Assembly: GCA_020846005.1 (NCBI GenBank)
Contig: JADLEQ010000028.1
Span: forward strand, 62,001-126,000
Source: Polyangiaceae bacterium
GTDB lineage: Bacteria; Myxococcota_A; Polyangia; Polyangiales; Polyangiaceae
Length of the DNA: 64,000 nt
Reading direction: 5' to 3'
A program made the translations under genes and the position numbers. This document shows, piece by piece, positions 36,377 through 45,734 of this stretch; within the stretch, counting starts at the first letter, position 1; the number at the start of each line of letters is the position of its first letter. Under the pieces are notes generated by a model. That model saw only the letters and a list, made by a program, of their open reading frames with translations, searched no databases and was not told the DNA's origin.

Positions 36377-38194
36377 TCACGGCTGGAAGTAACGCCCCAC
36401 GTGCTCTCGGTACTCCTCGGGGACCTCGGACCGGTCCATCCCCTCGACCTCACCCGGACCGACCTCGCCGAGCGCGCCGGATCCCGCCTGCTCTGCTGTC
36501 TCTCCCGCGCGAGCGGGCGCGCGGCCGGTCGTGGCGCCGTGCAGGGGCGCCCCGCCGCCGAGCCGACCGCTCGCCTTGCTCCGCACCTCACGGCCGTCCA
36601 CGCGCGGGGTCTCGCCGCCGTGGGCGCCACGCCCGTGGTCCTTCCGGCTCCCTGGGCCGCCCGGCGCGCTCGGGTCCCCGCCCGACGGACTCGGGCCCGC
36701 CCCAGGCGACCCGCGCTCGGAGCCGCCGCGACCGGGCTCCTCCCCCCCGCCCGAGGTGCCCCCTCCAGGCATCGGTACGCCTCCCAGCCCCCGCTCCGCC
36801 TCGGCACCGCCGCGCTCGGCCTCCCCGAGGCCGCGCTCGCGCTGCGCATCGGGGCTGGCCTCGGGGCGCGCCAGCTCGCGGAGCTGCTCCTCCAGCTCGG
36901 CGCGCCCCTCCGGGGTCCGCAAGCGGCGCGCCAGCTCCTCGAGCTGCTCCCGCGTCATCGGGCTCGCTCCGCTGCCCCCGGAGCCCTCCATGCGCTGCTC
37001 GAGCCGCTCCGCCAGACGCCGGCGCTCGTCGGCGTCGAGACCCTCGAGCGCCTTGCCCAACGACTCCGCGAGCCGGCGCTGCGCCTCCGGATCGCCCGAG
37101 CGACCGAATTCCTCGAGATCGCGACGCGCCTCGTCGGAGAGCTTGCCGTCGAGCTCTCGGGCGAGCTCGCGCAGCGCCTGCGCCGACGCCTCGCGCTTGG
37201 CGAACAGCTCGCGCTGCGCCTCGAGTGCCCGCGCGAGCGCCTCCGCGCCCTTCTCGCGCGCCGCGCGCGCAGCCTCCTCGAGCGCCTCCCTCGCTGCGCG
37301 GCGCGACTCCGCCTCCTGCTGGTTCGCGAGCTTCTGCATCTCGCGATCGAACTCGGCGAGATCGCCGTCCCCCAGCGCCTTCGCCGCGCCCGAGAGCTGG
37401 CGCTCGGCGAGCTTGCCCACGGCCGCCTCGCGCCCCGGCCGGTTCGCGCGATCCCCGAGGCGGAGGCGCTCGGCCGCCAGGTCGTCGCGGAGCCGCGCGA
37501 CCCGCGCCTGCGCGTCGCGCCGCTCGACGCCGCGCGCGAGGTCCGCCCGGAGCTTGCGCGCCTCGGCCGCGAGGCCGCGCAGGCGCTCCTCCTGCGCCGC
37601 GTCCCGCCCGCCGAGGGTCTCGAGCGCCTCGATCTTCTCGAGCCCGAGGAGCCCCGGGAGCCGGACGATCTCCGCGCCCGGCGGCGCGGGCGGCGCGGGC
37701 GGCTCGGGCGGGAGCGGCGCGAGAGACGCCCACGCCACGCCGGCGGCCGCCAGAGCCCCCGCGCCGTACCACCGCTCGAGCCAACGGACGCGCAGCGCGC
37801 GGCGATCCGCACGCGAGAGGGCCTCTGCGGCGGCGCGCAGGATGGTCCCGCGCGGGCCGCCTCGATCCGCCTCGGAGCGCCGCGCCTCGAGCGCCGTGAC
37901 GATCGCCTCCCCGGCCCCGAGGCGCGCGTCGAGGAACAACGCGACCTCTTCGTCCGTCCATCGCCTGCGCAGCGCGACCGCGGCGCCCGCGAGCGCCCCG
38001 AGCAAACCCAGCGCCGCCGACCACGGCCGGAGCTCCCCGGCGCGGATCGACCAGAGCGCGCCGGCGGCGGCGGCGCCCGCCACGAGGCCGACCGCTGCGC
38101 CCGCCGTCATCCTGCGGAGCAGGAGCCGCGCGCGCACGCCCCGCGCGGCTCGCGAGAACCGATCCTCGAACGTCGCGAGGTCCGCGGCCGGCAT
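36377..38194 (-). CDS. DUF4175-like membrane protein with long coiled coil
   Basis: This 605-residue protein has three hydrophobic segments in the first 155 residues (MTAGAAVGLVAGAAAAGALW, WSAALGLLGALAGAAVAL and WYGAGALAAAGVAWASL). A very charged Ala/Arg/Glu helix of more than 200 residues follows (for example AAREALEEAARAAREKGAEA), almost certainly a coiled coil. From about 455 it is Gly/Pro/Ser-rich, then ends in a conserved-looking PEEYREHVGRYFQP. This architecture, next to MoxR, is like DUF4175 proteins. It is the first gene of the six-gene set; 61 bases separate it from MoxR. Confidence 0.75.
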   Translation of the reverse strand: MPAADLATFEDRFSRAARGVRARLLLRRMTAGAAVGLVAGAAAAGALWSIRAGELRPWSAALGLLGALAGAAVALRRRWTDEEVALFLDARLGAGEAIVTALEARRSEADRGGPRGTILRAAAEALSRADRRALRVRWLERWYGAGALAAAGVAWASLAPLPPEPPAPPAPPGAEIVRLPGLLGLEKIEALETLGGRDAAQEERLRGLAAEARKLRADLARGVERRDAQARVARLRDDLAAERLRLGDRANRPGREAAVGKLAERQLSGAAKALGDGDLAEFDREMQKLANQQEAESRRAAREALEEAARAAREKGAEALARALEAQRELFAKREASAQALRELARELDGKLSDEARRDLEEFGRSGDPEAQRRLAESLGKALEGLDADERRRLAERLEQRMEGSGGSGASPMTREQLEELARRLRTPEGRAELEEQLRELARPEASPDAQRERGLGEAERGGAEAERGLGGVPMPGGGTSGGGEEPGRGGSERGSPGAGPSPSGGDPSAPGGPGSRKDHGRGAHGGETPRVDGREVRSKASGRLGGGAPLHGATTGRAPARAGETAEQAGSGALGEVGPGEVEGMDRSEVPEEYREHVGRYFQP

Positions 38195-38404
38195 GGTCCC
38201 TGGCAGCGTAGCCAGCTCGCGGCCCCTGTGCCAGCTCGGCGGCGCACGGATGGGAGCGGCGACGCAGCCGCTGCGCGTCGGCCCGGGGGACGGCGCCGCC
38301 GCGACCAGGGCGGCCGCTGGTGCATGGCATCGCGCTTGCTTCCTCTCGCCGGCGCGGTGAGTCGGGCGGCACCGCACCGATCGCGAACGCCAGCTCCTCC
38401 GCCG

Positions 38405-41062
38405 ATGCCTCCGCCTCGCTCCGCTCCCGAGCCCGTCCGCTGGCACACCCTGCCGGAGGACGAGGTGACGCGACGGCTCGGGGTCGACCCGCGCGCGGGC
38501 CTCTCCGCGCGCGACCACGCGGCACGGCTCGCGCGGCACGGGCCGAACGCCCTGGCGCACGCGCCGAGCAAGTCGCTGATCGCCATGCTCGGTGACCAGC
38601 TCCGGGACTTCATGGTGCTGGTCTTGATCGCCGCCGCCATCGTGTCCGGGCTCGTGGGCGAGCTGAGCGATACGCTCCCCATCGTCGTCATCGTCGGGCT
38701 GAACGCTACGCTCGGGGTGGTCCAGGAGCGGCGGGCGGCGCGCGCGCTCGAGGCGCTGCGCGAACTCGCCGCGCCTTCGGCGAGGGTGCTGCGCGGCGGC
38801 GAGGTGCTCGTGGTGGCGACGGAGGAGCTCGTGCCCGGCGACGTGGTGCTGCTCGAGGCGGGCAACCTCGTCCCCGCCGATCTCCGGCTCGTCGAGGTGG
38901 CTTCGCTCCGCATCGCGGAGGCCGCCCTCACGGGCGAGGCCGACGGGGTCGACAAGGTGACGCACGCGCTCACCGGCGACGACCTCCCGCTCGGCGACCG
39001 TGCGAACCTCGCGTTCCGGGGGACGCTCGTGACCTACGGGCGGGCCGTGGGCGTCGCCGTGGCGACGGGCGCCGCCACCGAGGTCGGCCGGATCGCCGGG
39101 CTCCTGGCCGCGGGCGACGCGCCACGGACTCCCCTCCAGCGCCGGCTCGAGCACTTCGGGCGCCGGCTCGCCTGGGCCGTGCTGGCGCTGTGCGCTGCGC
39201 TGTTCGTCGCCGGGCTCGCGCGCGGGGAGGAGCCCGTCCGCATGTTCCTCACCTCGGTGAGCCTCGCCGTCGCCGCGATCCCGGAGGCGCTGCCCGCGGT
39301 GGTGACCATCGCGCTGGCGCTGGGCGCGCGGCGGATGAGCGCCCACGGGGCGCTCGTCCGGCGCCTGCCGGCGGTCGAGACCCTCGGCTCCATCACGACG
39401 ATCGGCTCGGACAAGACGGGCACACTGACCGAGAACCGGATGCAGCTCGAGGCGCTGCACGTGGCGGGCCGGCGGTGGTCGGCGCAAGAGGCGCCGGGGG
39501 AGGGCGAGCCGTGGACCGAGCTCTTCCGCGCGCTCGCCCTCAGCAACGACGTGACCTTCTCTGCCGCGGGCGAGGCCGTCGGCGAACCCACGGAGGTGGC
39601 GCTCGCGGCCGCCGCGCTGGCCCACGGGCACGATCGACGGGAGCTCGCGCGGCGCCTGCCGCGGGTGGCGGAGCTGCCATTCGACGCGGTCCGCAAGCGC
39701 ATGGCGACGCTCCACGCGACCGCGGACGGCGCCGTCGTCGCCTACGTCAAGGGCGCGCCGGAGGCCGTGCTCCCCCTCTGCTCCTCGGAGCTCGCCGGAG
39801 CGCTCGACCGCGACACGTGGCAGCGCTCGGCCGAGGAACTCGCCGCGAGCGGCCTGCGCGTGCTCGCGATCGCGCGGCGCACGCTCGGCGCCACGCCCGA
39901 GGACGTGCGCGACGCGGAGCAGGAGCTCGAGCTGCTCGGGCTCGTCGGGCTCGTCGACCCGCCCCGGCCGGGTGTCGCGCAGGCCGTCGCCGAGTGCCGC
40001 ACGGCCGGCGTCGTGCCGATCATGATCACCGGCGATCACCCGATCACGGCGCGCGCGATCGCTCGCCGGATCGGCATCGTGGAGGGCGAGGCGACCGTCC
40101 TCACCGGCCCGGAGGTCGCCGCGCTGGACGACGCCCGGCTCGCGGCGCGCCTGGAGGACGCGCGCGTGTTCGCGCGCGTCGACCCGGCACAAAAGCACCG
40201 CATCGTGTCCGCGCTGCAAGCGCGCGGCGAGATCGTGGCGATGACCGGCGACGGCGTGAACGACGCCCCGGCGCTCGAGCGCGCCGACATCGGCGTCGCG
40301 ATGGGGCGCGGTGGGACGGACGTCGCGCGCGAGGCCGCGCACATGGTGCTGACGGACGACGACTTCACCACCCTCGTGCGCGCGATCCGCGAGGGGCGTC
40401 GCATCTACGACAACGTGCGCAAGTTCATCCGCTACACGATGACGAGCAACACGGGCGAGATCGTCGCGGTCGCGCTCGCCCCGGCGGTCGGGCTCCCGAT
40501 CGCGCTCCTCCCCATCCACATCCTCTGGATCAACCTGGTCACCGACGGCCTGCCCGGGCTCGCCCTGGCCGAGGAGCCCGCGGAGCGGGACGTGATGCGC
40601 CGGCCGCCGCGCTCGCCGACGGAGAGCGTGTTCGCGCACGGGATGTGGCGCCACATCGTGGGGTTCGGCGCGTTGATGGGGGGCGTGTCGCTGCTCGCCC
40701 AGGCGCTCGCGGCGACGCCGGGGCGGGCCTCGAGCCTGGTGTTCACCGTGCTCTGCCTGGCGCAGCTCGGGCACGCCCTCGCCATCCGGTCCGAGCGCAC
40801 GTCGCTCTTCGCGCTCGGGCTGCGGTCCAACCGCACGCTCACCTGGGTGGTCGCCGGCAGCGTCGGCCTCCAGCTCGCGACGCTGTACGTCCCGCCGTTC
40901 GGCGCGGTGTTCCACACGGTCCCGCTCACCGTGGGAGAGCTCGCGCTAGCGTTCGCGCTCGCCTCGGCGGTGTTCATCGGCGTGGAGTTCGAGAAGCTCG
41001 CGCTGCGAAAGTTCGCACCTGAGGGGCGCGCCGCGCGTACTCGGATTCGCGCCGCGGGGTGA
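38405..41062 (+). CDS. P2A-type (calcium-transporting) P-type ATPase
   Basis: This is an 885-residue cation pump. N-terminal cation-ATPase domain: VTRRLGVDPRAGLSARDHAA. Actuator: ALTGEAD (TGE-type). M4: VAAIPEALPAVVT, with the calcium-binding Glu kept. Phosphorylation site: SDKTGTLT with D336. Nucleotide binding: KGAPEAVL; hinge: MTGDGVNDAPAL. M5: TSNTGEIVAVALAPAVGLP and M6: LWINLVTDGLPGLAL carry the N, E, N, T and D residues of both SERCA calcium sites, so calcium (or manganese) transport is likely. The start is uncertain: ATG 38405 is used, an ATG at 38323 is possible. The 210 bases upstream, divergent from the coiled-coil gene, hold no clear promoter. Confidence 0.92.
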   Translation: MPPPRSAPEPVRWHTLPEDEVTRRLGVDPRAGLSARDHAARLARHGPNALAHAPSKSLIAMLGDQLRDFMVLVLIAAAIVSGLVGELSDTLPIVVIVGLNATLGVVQERRAARALEALRELAAPSARVLRGGEVLVVATEELVPGDVVLLEAGNLVPADLRLVEVASLRIAEAALTGEADGVDKVTHALTGDDLPLGDRANLAFRGTLVTYGRAVGVAVATGAATEVGRIAGLLAAGDAPRTPLQRRLEHFGRRLAWAVLALCAALFVAGLARGEEPVRMFLTSVSLAVAAIPEALPAVVTIALALGARRMSAHGALVRRLPAVETLGSITTIGSDKTGTLTENRMQLEALHVAGRRWSAQEAPGEGEPWTELFRALALSNDVTFSAAGEAVGEPTEVALAAAALAHGHDRRELARRLPRVAELPFDAVRKRMATLHATADGAVVAYVKGAPEAVLPLCSSELAGALDRDTWQRSAEELAASGLRVLAIARRTLGATPEDVRDAEQELELLGLVGLVDPPRPGVAQAVAECRTAGVVPIMITGDHPITARAIARRIGIVEGEATVLTGPEVAALDDARLAARLEDARVFARVDPAQKHRIVSALQARGEIVAMTGDGVNDAPALERADIGVAMGRGGTDVAREAAHMVLTDDDFTTLVRAIREGRRIYDNVRKFIRYTMTSNTGEIVAVALAPAVGLPIALLPIHILWINLVTDGLPGLALAEEPAERDVMRRPPRSPTESVFAHGMWRHIVGFGALMGGVSLLAQALAATPGRASSLVFTVLCLAQLGHALAIRSERTSLFALGLRSNRTLTWVVAGSVGLQLATLYVPPFGAVFHTVPLTVGELALAFALASAVFIGVEFEKLALRKFAPEGRAARTRIRAAG

Positions 41063-41143
41063 GGCGCGTGGGTGTGCCCCAGGCGCGTCACAGTGGTCCA
41101 ACCAGTGTGGTTCCGTGGCGTCAGGTACGCCGCGTCTCGCCGC

Positions 41144-41158
41144 GAACTGCGGCAGTTC
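41144..41158. promoter_or_regulatory. 15-base palindrome upstream of beta-barrel genes
   Basis: GAACTGC at 41144-41150 and GCAGTTC at 41152-41158 are exact inverted repeats around a single G at 41151. The palindrome ends five bases before the sigma-54-like element. It has the form of a dimeric regulator site, and its position next to the -24 element would suit a repressor better than a distant enhancer-binding protein. Confidence 0.45.
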
Positions 41159-41163
41159 CGGGC

Positions 41164-41179
41164 TGGCACGACGGTTGCT
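41164..41179 (+). promoter_or_regulatory. Sigma-54 (-24/-12) promoter candidate
   Basis: TGGCACGACGGTTGCT matches the sigma-54 consensus TGGCAC-R-N4-TTGCW at every fixed position and with exact spacing. The -12 GC is at 41177-41178, so transcription would start near 41190, only two or three bases before the ATG at 41192. Either the mRNA is nearly leaderless, or translation starts at the in-frame GTG 41216, or the match is chance. It lies in the only non-coding gap of this region, oriented toward the beta-barrel pair. Confidence 0.5.
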
Positions 41180-41191
41180 CCAGGGGACCGC

Positions 41192-42847
41192 ATGAGGACG
41201 CGAGAACGACCGAGGGTGGCGCTGGTGGTGGCCCTCCTCCTCGCGGCGGCGGCGCCGGGCGCGCTCGCGCAGCCCGCGGCGGGCGCCACCGGGAGCGTGG
41301 AGGGCGCCGTCGTCGCGCTGGAGGAGGGGGAGCTGATCGTGGATCTCTCCTCGGCGACCGGCGCGGCGGTCGGCGATCGCGTGGAGCTGTGGCGCAAGGT
41401 CCAGCTCCGGCACCCGGTCACCGGCCGGCCGGTGGCCGACCGCTTCCGGATCGGGACGCTGGAGCTGCTCCAGGTGGGCGCGCAGCTCTCGCTCGCGCGA
41501 CCGGACGGCGCGCTCTCGCGCAAGCCGGCGCCTGGAGATGTCGTGGTGCTCCCGCGCCGCGCGGCCGCGCCGGCGCCCGCCGGGAGCGAGACCCCCGCGC
41601 CTCCGTCCGGCGTCACGGCGGCGCCCGCGCCGGACGCCGCCGCCGCGACGCCGGCGCTCGACGCCGACGCGACGGCGGTCTCGCGGCTGTTCGACGGGCT
41701 GCGCGGGGCCCCGCTCGTGGCGCGCATCCGCGCCTATGAGGACTACGTCCGCGCCCACCCGCGCGGCCGTTACGCGGTCGTCCTCTTCGAGGAGGCCGCG
41801 GCCCTGCGCCGGCTGCTCGAGCCCACCGAGACGGCCGGTCTGGCGACCACGCTCGCGCTCCGCTCGCACGAGGCCCCGCGCTCCGTGCTCGCGCGGGCCC
41901 CGGTCACGGTGGGCGTGGAGCTCACAGGCGAGCCGGTCGGCGCGGTGCTCCACGCCCGCGCGAGCCACGAGCCGGCGTACCGTTCGGTACCCATGCGCCC
42001 CACCGGGGGCGGCTACTGGGCGGCGACCCTCCCGGCCGATCGGGTCACCGGACCGCGCCTCCAGTACTTCGTGGAGGCGACGCGCGCGGACGGGACGGCG
42101 GTCGCCGTCGTCGGCCGCCAGGACGCCCCCATCGACGTGCGCGTCGACGAGCGCCCCACCGTGGGCGGCGACGGGCGCTCACGGAACACCGCGTCCGTCT
42201 CCACGGACTACGCAGACTACAACCGCGGCCGCGGCAACGACGTGGCGTGGCAGACCGAGGGGGTCCTCGGGATGCGGCTGCGGGACGTGGGGGTGCGCGC
42301 CGTCCGCTCCGGCTTCGGCGTGTACCGTGGCGTCGGCGGATCGGTGGAGGAGCTCGACGAGCGCGGCCTCGCCGGCCGCAGCGTCGGCCTCACGTACGGC
42401 TACCTCGAGACGGAGCTCGGCCTGAGCCGGCTGACGGGGCTCGGCGGGCGGCTGGTCCTCGGCCTGGAGGACGACGGACTCGACGGCGGCTTCCAGCTCT
42501 CGCTGCGCGTGGGATCGGACCTCGAGACGAACCTCCTGCTCGGCGGCGAGGTCCTCGGAGGGGTCGGGCTGCGCGGCTTCACGCAGCTCGATCTCCGCGC
42601 CATCGAGCGGGTGCCGATGTCGTTCCGCGTGGAGGTGACGAACCAGCCCGCAGGGACCTCCAGCGACCGCGGCGACACGGACGATGACGAAGCGCGCGAG
42701 GGGAGCGAGGTGGGCGCCCGCGCGATCGCCCAGGTGGGCTACGTCGTGGCGCCCGGCCTGGAGCTCGCGCTGCGCGGCTCCTACCAGGGCAGAACGATCC
42801 GACATGCCGGTCCCGGGATCGGCGGAGCAGTGGGGTTCTCATGGTGA
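41192..42847 (+). CDS. Outer-membrane beta-barrel protein candidate, first of an overlapping pair
   Basis: This 551-residue protein has a signal peptide (VALVVALLLAAAAPGALA, then QPAAG). An N-terminal domain of about 100 residues (SVEGAVVALEEGELIVDLSS, KVQLRHPVTGRPVADRF) resembles small beta domains. An Ala/Pro linker and a helix region at about 160-215 follow. The C-terminal half has alternating strand patterns (LSLRVGSDLETNLLLGGEVL, MSFRVEVTNQP, LELALRGSYQG) ending in GAVGFSW, an aromatic C-terminus as used by the BAM complex. Its stop overlaps the next gene by seven bases, and the two share a similar build. The function is unknown. Confidence 0.72.
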   Translation: MRTRERPRVALVVALLLAAAAPGALAQPAAGATGSVEGAVVALEEGELIVDLSSATGAAVGDRVELWRKVQLRHPVTGRPVADRFRIGTLELLQVGAQLSLARPDGALSRKPAPGDVVVLPRRAAAPAPAGSETPAPPSGVTAAPAPDAAAATPALDADATAVSRLFDGLRGAPLVARIRAYEDYVRAHPRGRYAVVLFEEAAALRRLLEPTETAGLATTLALRSHEAPRSVLARAPVTVGVELTGEPVGAVLHARASHEPAYRSVPMRPTGGGYWAATLPADRVTGPRLQYFVEATRADGTAVAVVGRQDAPIDVRVDERPTVGGDGRSRNTASVSTDYADYNRGRGNDVAWQTEGVLGMRLRDVGVRAVRSGFGVYRGVGGSVEELDERGLAGRSVGLTYGYLETELGLSRLTGLGGRLVLGLEDDGLDGGFQLSLRVGSDLETNLLLGGEVLGGVGLRGFTQLDLRAIERVPMSFRVEVTNQPAGTSSDRGDTDDDEAREGSEVGARAIAQVGYVVAPGLELALRGSYQGRTIRHAGPGIGGAVGFSW

Positions 42848-44058
42848 CTCGTCGCGCTCTCGTCACTCCGCCTGGCGCCGCCTGCCGGCGCGCCGTGGCG
42901 CTCCTCCTCGCCGCGACCGCCGCACCGGCGCCTGGGGTGGCGCGCGCCGACGCCCCTCCGCCGGGCGCGGCGCCGCCGGTGGCGCCCGCCGCTCCCGCGC
43001 AGCCCGACGCCGGAGCGCCGGCGCCGCGGGGGCCCGCCGCGCCCCGGGTCCACCACGCGCCGATCGCGTCGGCGAAGCCCGGCGAGCCGCTGCTCGTCCG
43101 CGCCGAGCTCGAGCACCCCCACCTCGTCGCCAGCCTGGTGGTGGTCCACCGCGCGCTCGGCGCGCACGCGTGGTCGGCGACGCCGATGCTCCGCGCGGAG
43201 GGCAACGGCTGGGTCGCCACCGTGCCGGCGGCCGCGGCCCGGGCGCCCGGCCTCGAGTACGTCCTCGAGCTCGAGCGCACCGACGGCGCCCGCCTGCCGG
43301 TGTTCGCCACGCGCGACGAGCCCCACCCCGTGCAGATCGCGCCGGCGACCCTGGACGAGAGCGAGCGCCTCCTCGACGAGCGCGTGGGCGGTCGGCGCAG
43401 CGTGTTCTTCGCCAGCTCCGAGTACGTGACCTTCGGGCGCGTCACCGCCGCCCTCCCGGACTCGGGGAGCGCCGCCTCGCGCCGGGTGGACGACCGGTAC
43501 TGGCGAGCCGAAGGCGGGTATGCCTACCGCCCGCTGCGGACCGTCACCGAGTTCCGTCTCCGGCTGGGCGCCGTGCGGGGCGACGCGCCCGTCAAGTCCG
43601 AGGGCTACGATCCCGGCACCGCCGAGGGCGACCCGTTCGCGGTCGGCCTCAACTACGGCGCCCCGACGGTCCGCCTCCGAGTGACGGACGGCGTGCACGT
43701 CGAGGGCGAGGGGCTCGTGAGCATCAACCAGATCGGCTTCTCCCTCGGGATGGGCGGCGCGGTGCTCCTCGGCGACCCCTACGGCGGGCGGCTCACGATC
43801 GGGTTCGAGACGGTGCAGGTGTTCGGGACGCGCTTCTACTCACGCCTGGACGTACCCATCGCCCCCGGGCTGCTGCTCGCGCCCATGGTCGAGGTCACCG
43901 ACATGCCGAGCGCCGAGGACTACGGCGTACGGCTGCTCGGGGAGCTCGCGATGGACGCCGGCCTCGGCCTCTCGGTCACGCTGCGCGGCGGCTGGCAGGC
44001 GCGCGAGGCGACGAGCGGCGGCCCCAGCGCTGGGGCGGGCGTGAGCTACGCGTTCTGA
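42841..44058 (+). CDS. Outer-membrane beta-barrel protein candidate, second of the pair
   Basis: This 405-residue protein has a signal sequence (AVALLLAATAAPAPGVARA) followed by a Pro/Ala linker. The domain at about 70-165 (HHAPIASAKPGEPLLVRAEL, WVATVPAAAARAPGLEYVLEL) resembles the middle domain of the upstream protein (WAATLPADRVTGPRLQYFVEA). The C-terminal 240 residues are strand-rich with aromatic girdle residues (YWRAEGGYAYRPLRTVTEFRLRLG, RLTIGFETVQVFGTRFYSRL) and end in GVSYAF, a typical outer-membrane barrel terminus. The pair probably arose by duplication and divergence. Confidence 0.75.
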   Translation: MVTRRALVTPPGAACRRAVALLLAATAAPAPGVARADAPPPGAAPPVAPAAPAQPDAGAPAPRGPAAPRVHHAPIASAKPGEPLLVRAELEHPHLVASLVVVHRALGAHAWSATPMLRAEGNGWVATVPAAAARAPGLEYVLELERTDGARLPVFATRDEPHPVQIAPATLDESERLLDERVGGRRSVFFASSEYVTFGRVTAALPDSGSAASRRVDDRYWRAEGGYAYRPLRTVTEFRLRLGAVRGDAPVKSEGYDPGTAEGDPFAVGLNYGAPTVRLRVTDGVHVEGEGLVSINQIGFSLGMGGAVLLGDPYGGRLTIGFETVQVFGTRFYSRLDVPIAPGLLLAPMVEVTDMPSAEDYGVRLLGELAMDAGLGLSVTLRGGWQAREATSGGPSAGAGVSYAF

Positions 44059-44118
44059 CCCGCGAGCCCGCGAGGAGCCCGCTTGGCGGCCCTGGCGTTC
44101 GGCGCTAACCGGGGCGCC

Positions 44119-45201
44119 ATGATCCCCCGTATCGTCCTGCTCCCCGGTGATGGCGTCGGCCCCGAGGTCGTCGGCGCGGCGCGCGCCGTCCTCGAGGCCG
44201 TGGGGCGGGCCGCGGGCCGCGAGCTCGCGTTCGAGGAGCACCCGATCGGCGGCTCCGCGCTCGACGCCTGCGGCGAGCCGCTCCCCGCGCCGACGCTCGC
44301 CGCCTGCCGCGACGCCGACGCCATCCTCCTCGGCGCCGTCGGCGGCCCGAGGTGGGACGACCCACGCGCCCTGAAGCGACCGGAGCAGGGCCTGCTCGGC
44401 CTGCGCAAGGAGCTCGGTCTGTTCGCCAACCTCCGGCCCGTCCGCGCGGTGTCCGCGCTGCTCTCCGCGTCCCCGCTCCGCGAGGAGCGCGTGATCGGGA
44501 CGGATCTCGTGGTCGTGCGCGAGCTCACCGGGGGCCTGTACTTCGGCGAGCCGCGCGGTCGCACGGCGACGCCCGAGGGCCGGCGCGCGGTCGACACGCT
44601 GGTCTACACCGACATCGAGATCCGCCGCGTCGCGCAGGTGGCGTTCGACCTGGCGCGCAAGCGCCGGCGCAAGGTGACGAGCGTCGACAAGGCGAACGTC
44701 CTCGACTCGTCGCGGCTGTGGCGCGAGGTCGTGGTCGAGGTCGCTCGCGACTACCCCGACGTGGAGCTCGAGCACCAGCTCGTGGACTCGTGCGCGATGC
44801 GCCTGGTGACGGCGCCGGCGGGCTTCGACGTGCTGGTGATGGAGAACATGTTCGGGGACATCCTCTCCGACGAGGCGTCCGTCCTCGCCGGCTCGCTCGG
44901 GATGCTGCCGAGCGCGTCGCTCGGCGCGACGCGGCGCGGGCTCTACGAGCCCATCCACGGGTCAGCGCCGGATATCGCGGGGCAGGGCGTCGCCAACCCG
45001 CTCGGTACGATCCTGAGCGCGGCGATGCTCCTCGAGCTCTCCCTCGGGTGGGCCGACGCCGCGCGCGCCGTCGAGCAGGCGGTGGAGGCCGCGCTCGCGC
45101 GCGGCGCGCGCACCCGCGACCTGGGCGGCGGCACGGGCGCGCTCTCGACCTCCGGGATGACCGAGGCCATCCTCCGCGAGCTCACCGCCCCGGCCGCCTG
45201 A
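44119..45201 (+). CDS. leuB: 3-isopropylmalate dehydrogenase
   Basis: This 360-residue leucine-pathway enzyme oxidises and decarboxylates 3-isopropylmalate with NAD. Signature blocks are [111 protein letters not shown], and the NAD-binding [20 protein letters not shown]. The length fits the family. ATG 44119 is preferred over 44083 because the extra 12 residues are outside the family. No other leu genes are nearby. Confidence 0.97.
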   Translation: MIPRIVLLPGDGVGPEVVGAARAVLEAVGRAAGRELAFEEHPIGGSALDACGEPLPAPTLAACRDADAILLGAVGGPRWDDPRALKRPEQGLLGLRKELGLFANLRPVRAVSALLSASPLREERVIGTDLVVVRELTGGLYFGEPRGRTATPEGRRAVDTLVYTDIEIRRVAQVAFDLARKRRRKVTSVDKANVLDSSRLWREVVVEVARDYPDVELEHQLVDSCAMRLVTAPAGFDVLVMENMFGDILSDEASVLAGSLGMLPSASLGATRRGLYEPIHGSAPDIAGQGVANPLGTILSAAMLLELSLGWADAARAVEQAVEAALARGARTRDLGGGTGALSTSGMTEAILRELTAPAA

Positions 45202-45241
45202 CGCTGGAGGCCACGCCGGGCCCGACGCTGCGACCACTGCC

Positions 45242-45619
45242 ATGTACTTCATCGCCCTCCCGCGCCCCCCGGACGTCCGCGAGCTGGAGCAGCACCTCGC
45301 GAGGTGGCGCCCCGACCTCCGGTTCACCTACACCCGCTCGACGCGCATCGAGCGCAACCGGCAGACGGGGCAGATGACCACGACCGTCCAGGAGGTCCTC
45401 TGGGCATCGACGGATCGGCTGACCGGCGCGAAGGTGTTCGTCCAGTCCGGGCACATCTATGTCGGCGCGGCGGTACGGCAGCTCGGCCTCAGCGGGTTCT
45501 TCCAGTTCATGCTGGGCAGCGGCGCCTCGGCCCGGCAGCAGCTCGCGCGCGACGTCGCGCTGTTCCTCGCGTGGCTCACGGGCGGCTCCGCGAGGAACCG
45601 CCACGGCGCGGTGTCCTGA
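45242..45619 (+). CDS. Small hypothetical protein
   Basis: This 125-residue protein opens MYFIALPRPPDVRELEQHLA. Apart from one moderately hydrophobic C-terminal stretch around QLARDVALFLAWLTGG it is soluble. The middle reads as beta strands (FTYTRSTRIERNRQTGQ, TTTVQEVLWASTDRLTGAK, FVQSGHIYVGAAVRQLG). There is no signal peptide or Cys. Codon use is like its neighbours, and it is 40 bases after leuB on the same strand. I do not recognise a family. Confidence 0.6.
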   Translation: MYFIALPRPPDVRELEQHLARWRPDLRFTYTRSTRIERNRQTGQMTTTVQEVLWASTDRLTGAKVFVQSGHIYVGAAVRQLGLSGFFQFMLGSGASARQQLARDVALFLAWLTGGSARNRHGAVS

Positions 45620-45734
45620 CTCACCGCTCGCGGCCCACCCGCGACCGGGCCGCCGCTGGCGGCGGGCGCCGGCGCGCTCCGTTTGGGCGGGCAGCGGCTT
45701 GACGCGGCTCGGGCGCCGCGGGAACCTTCGCGAC

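Noticed and set aside
38195-40915. Extension of the coiled-coil protein to 1512 residues
   Set aside because: The part upstream of the ATG at 38194 is antisense to the P-type ATPase and is Arg/His/Asp-rich noise.
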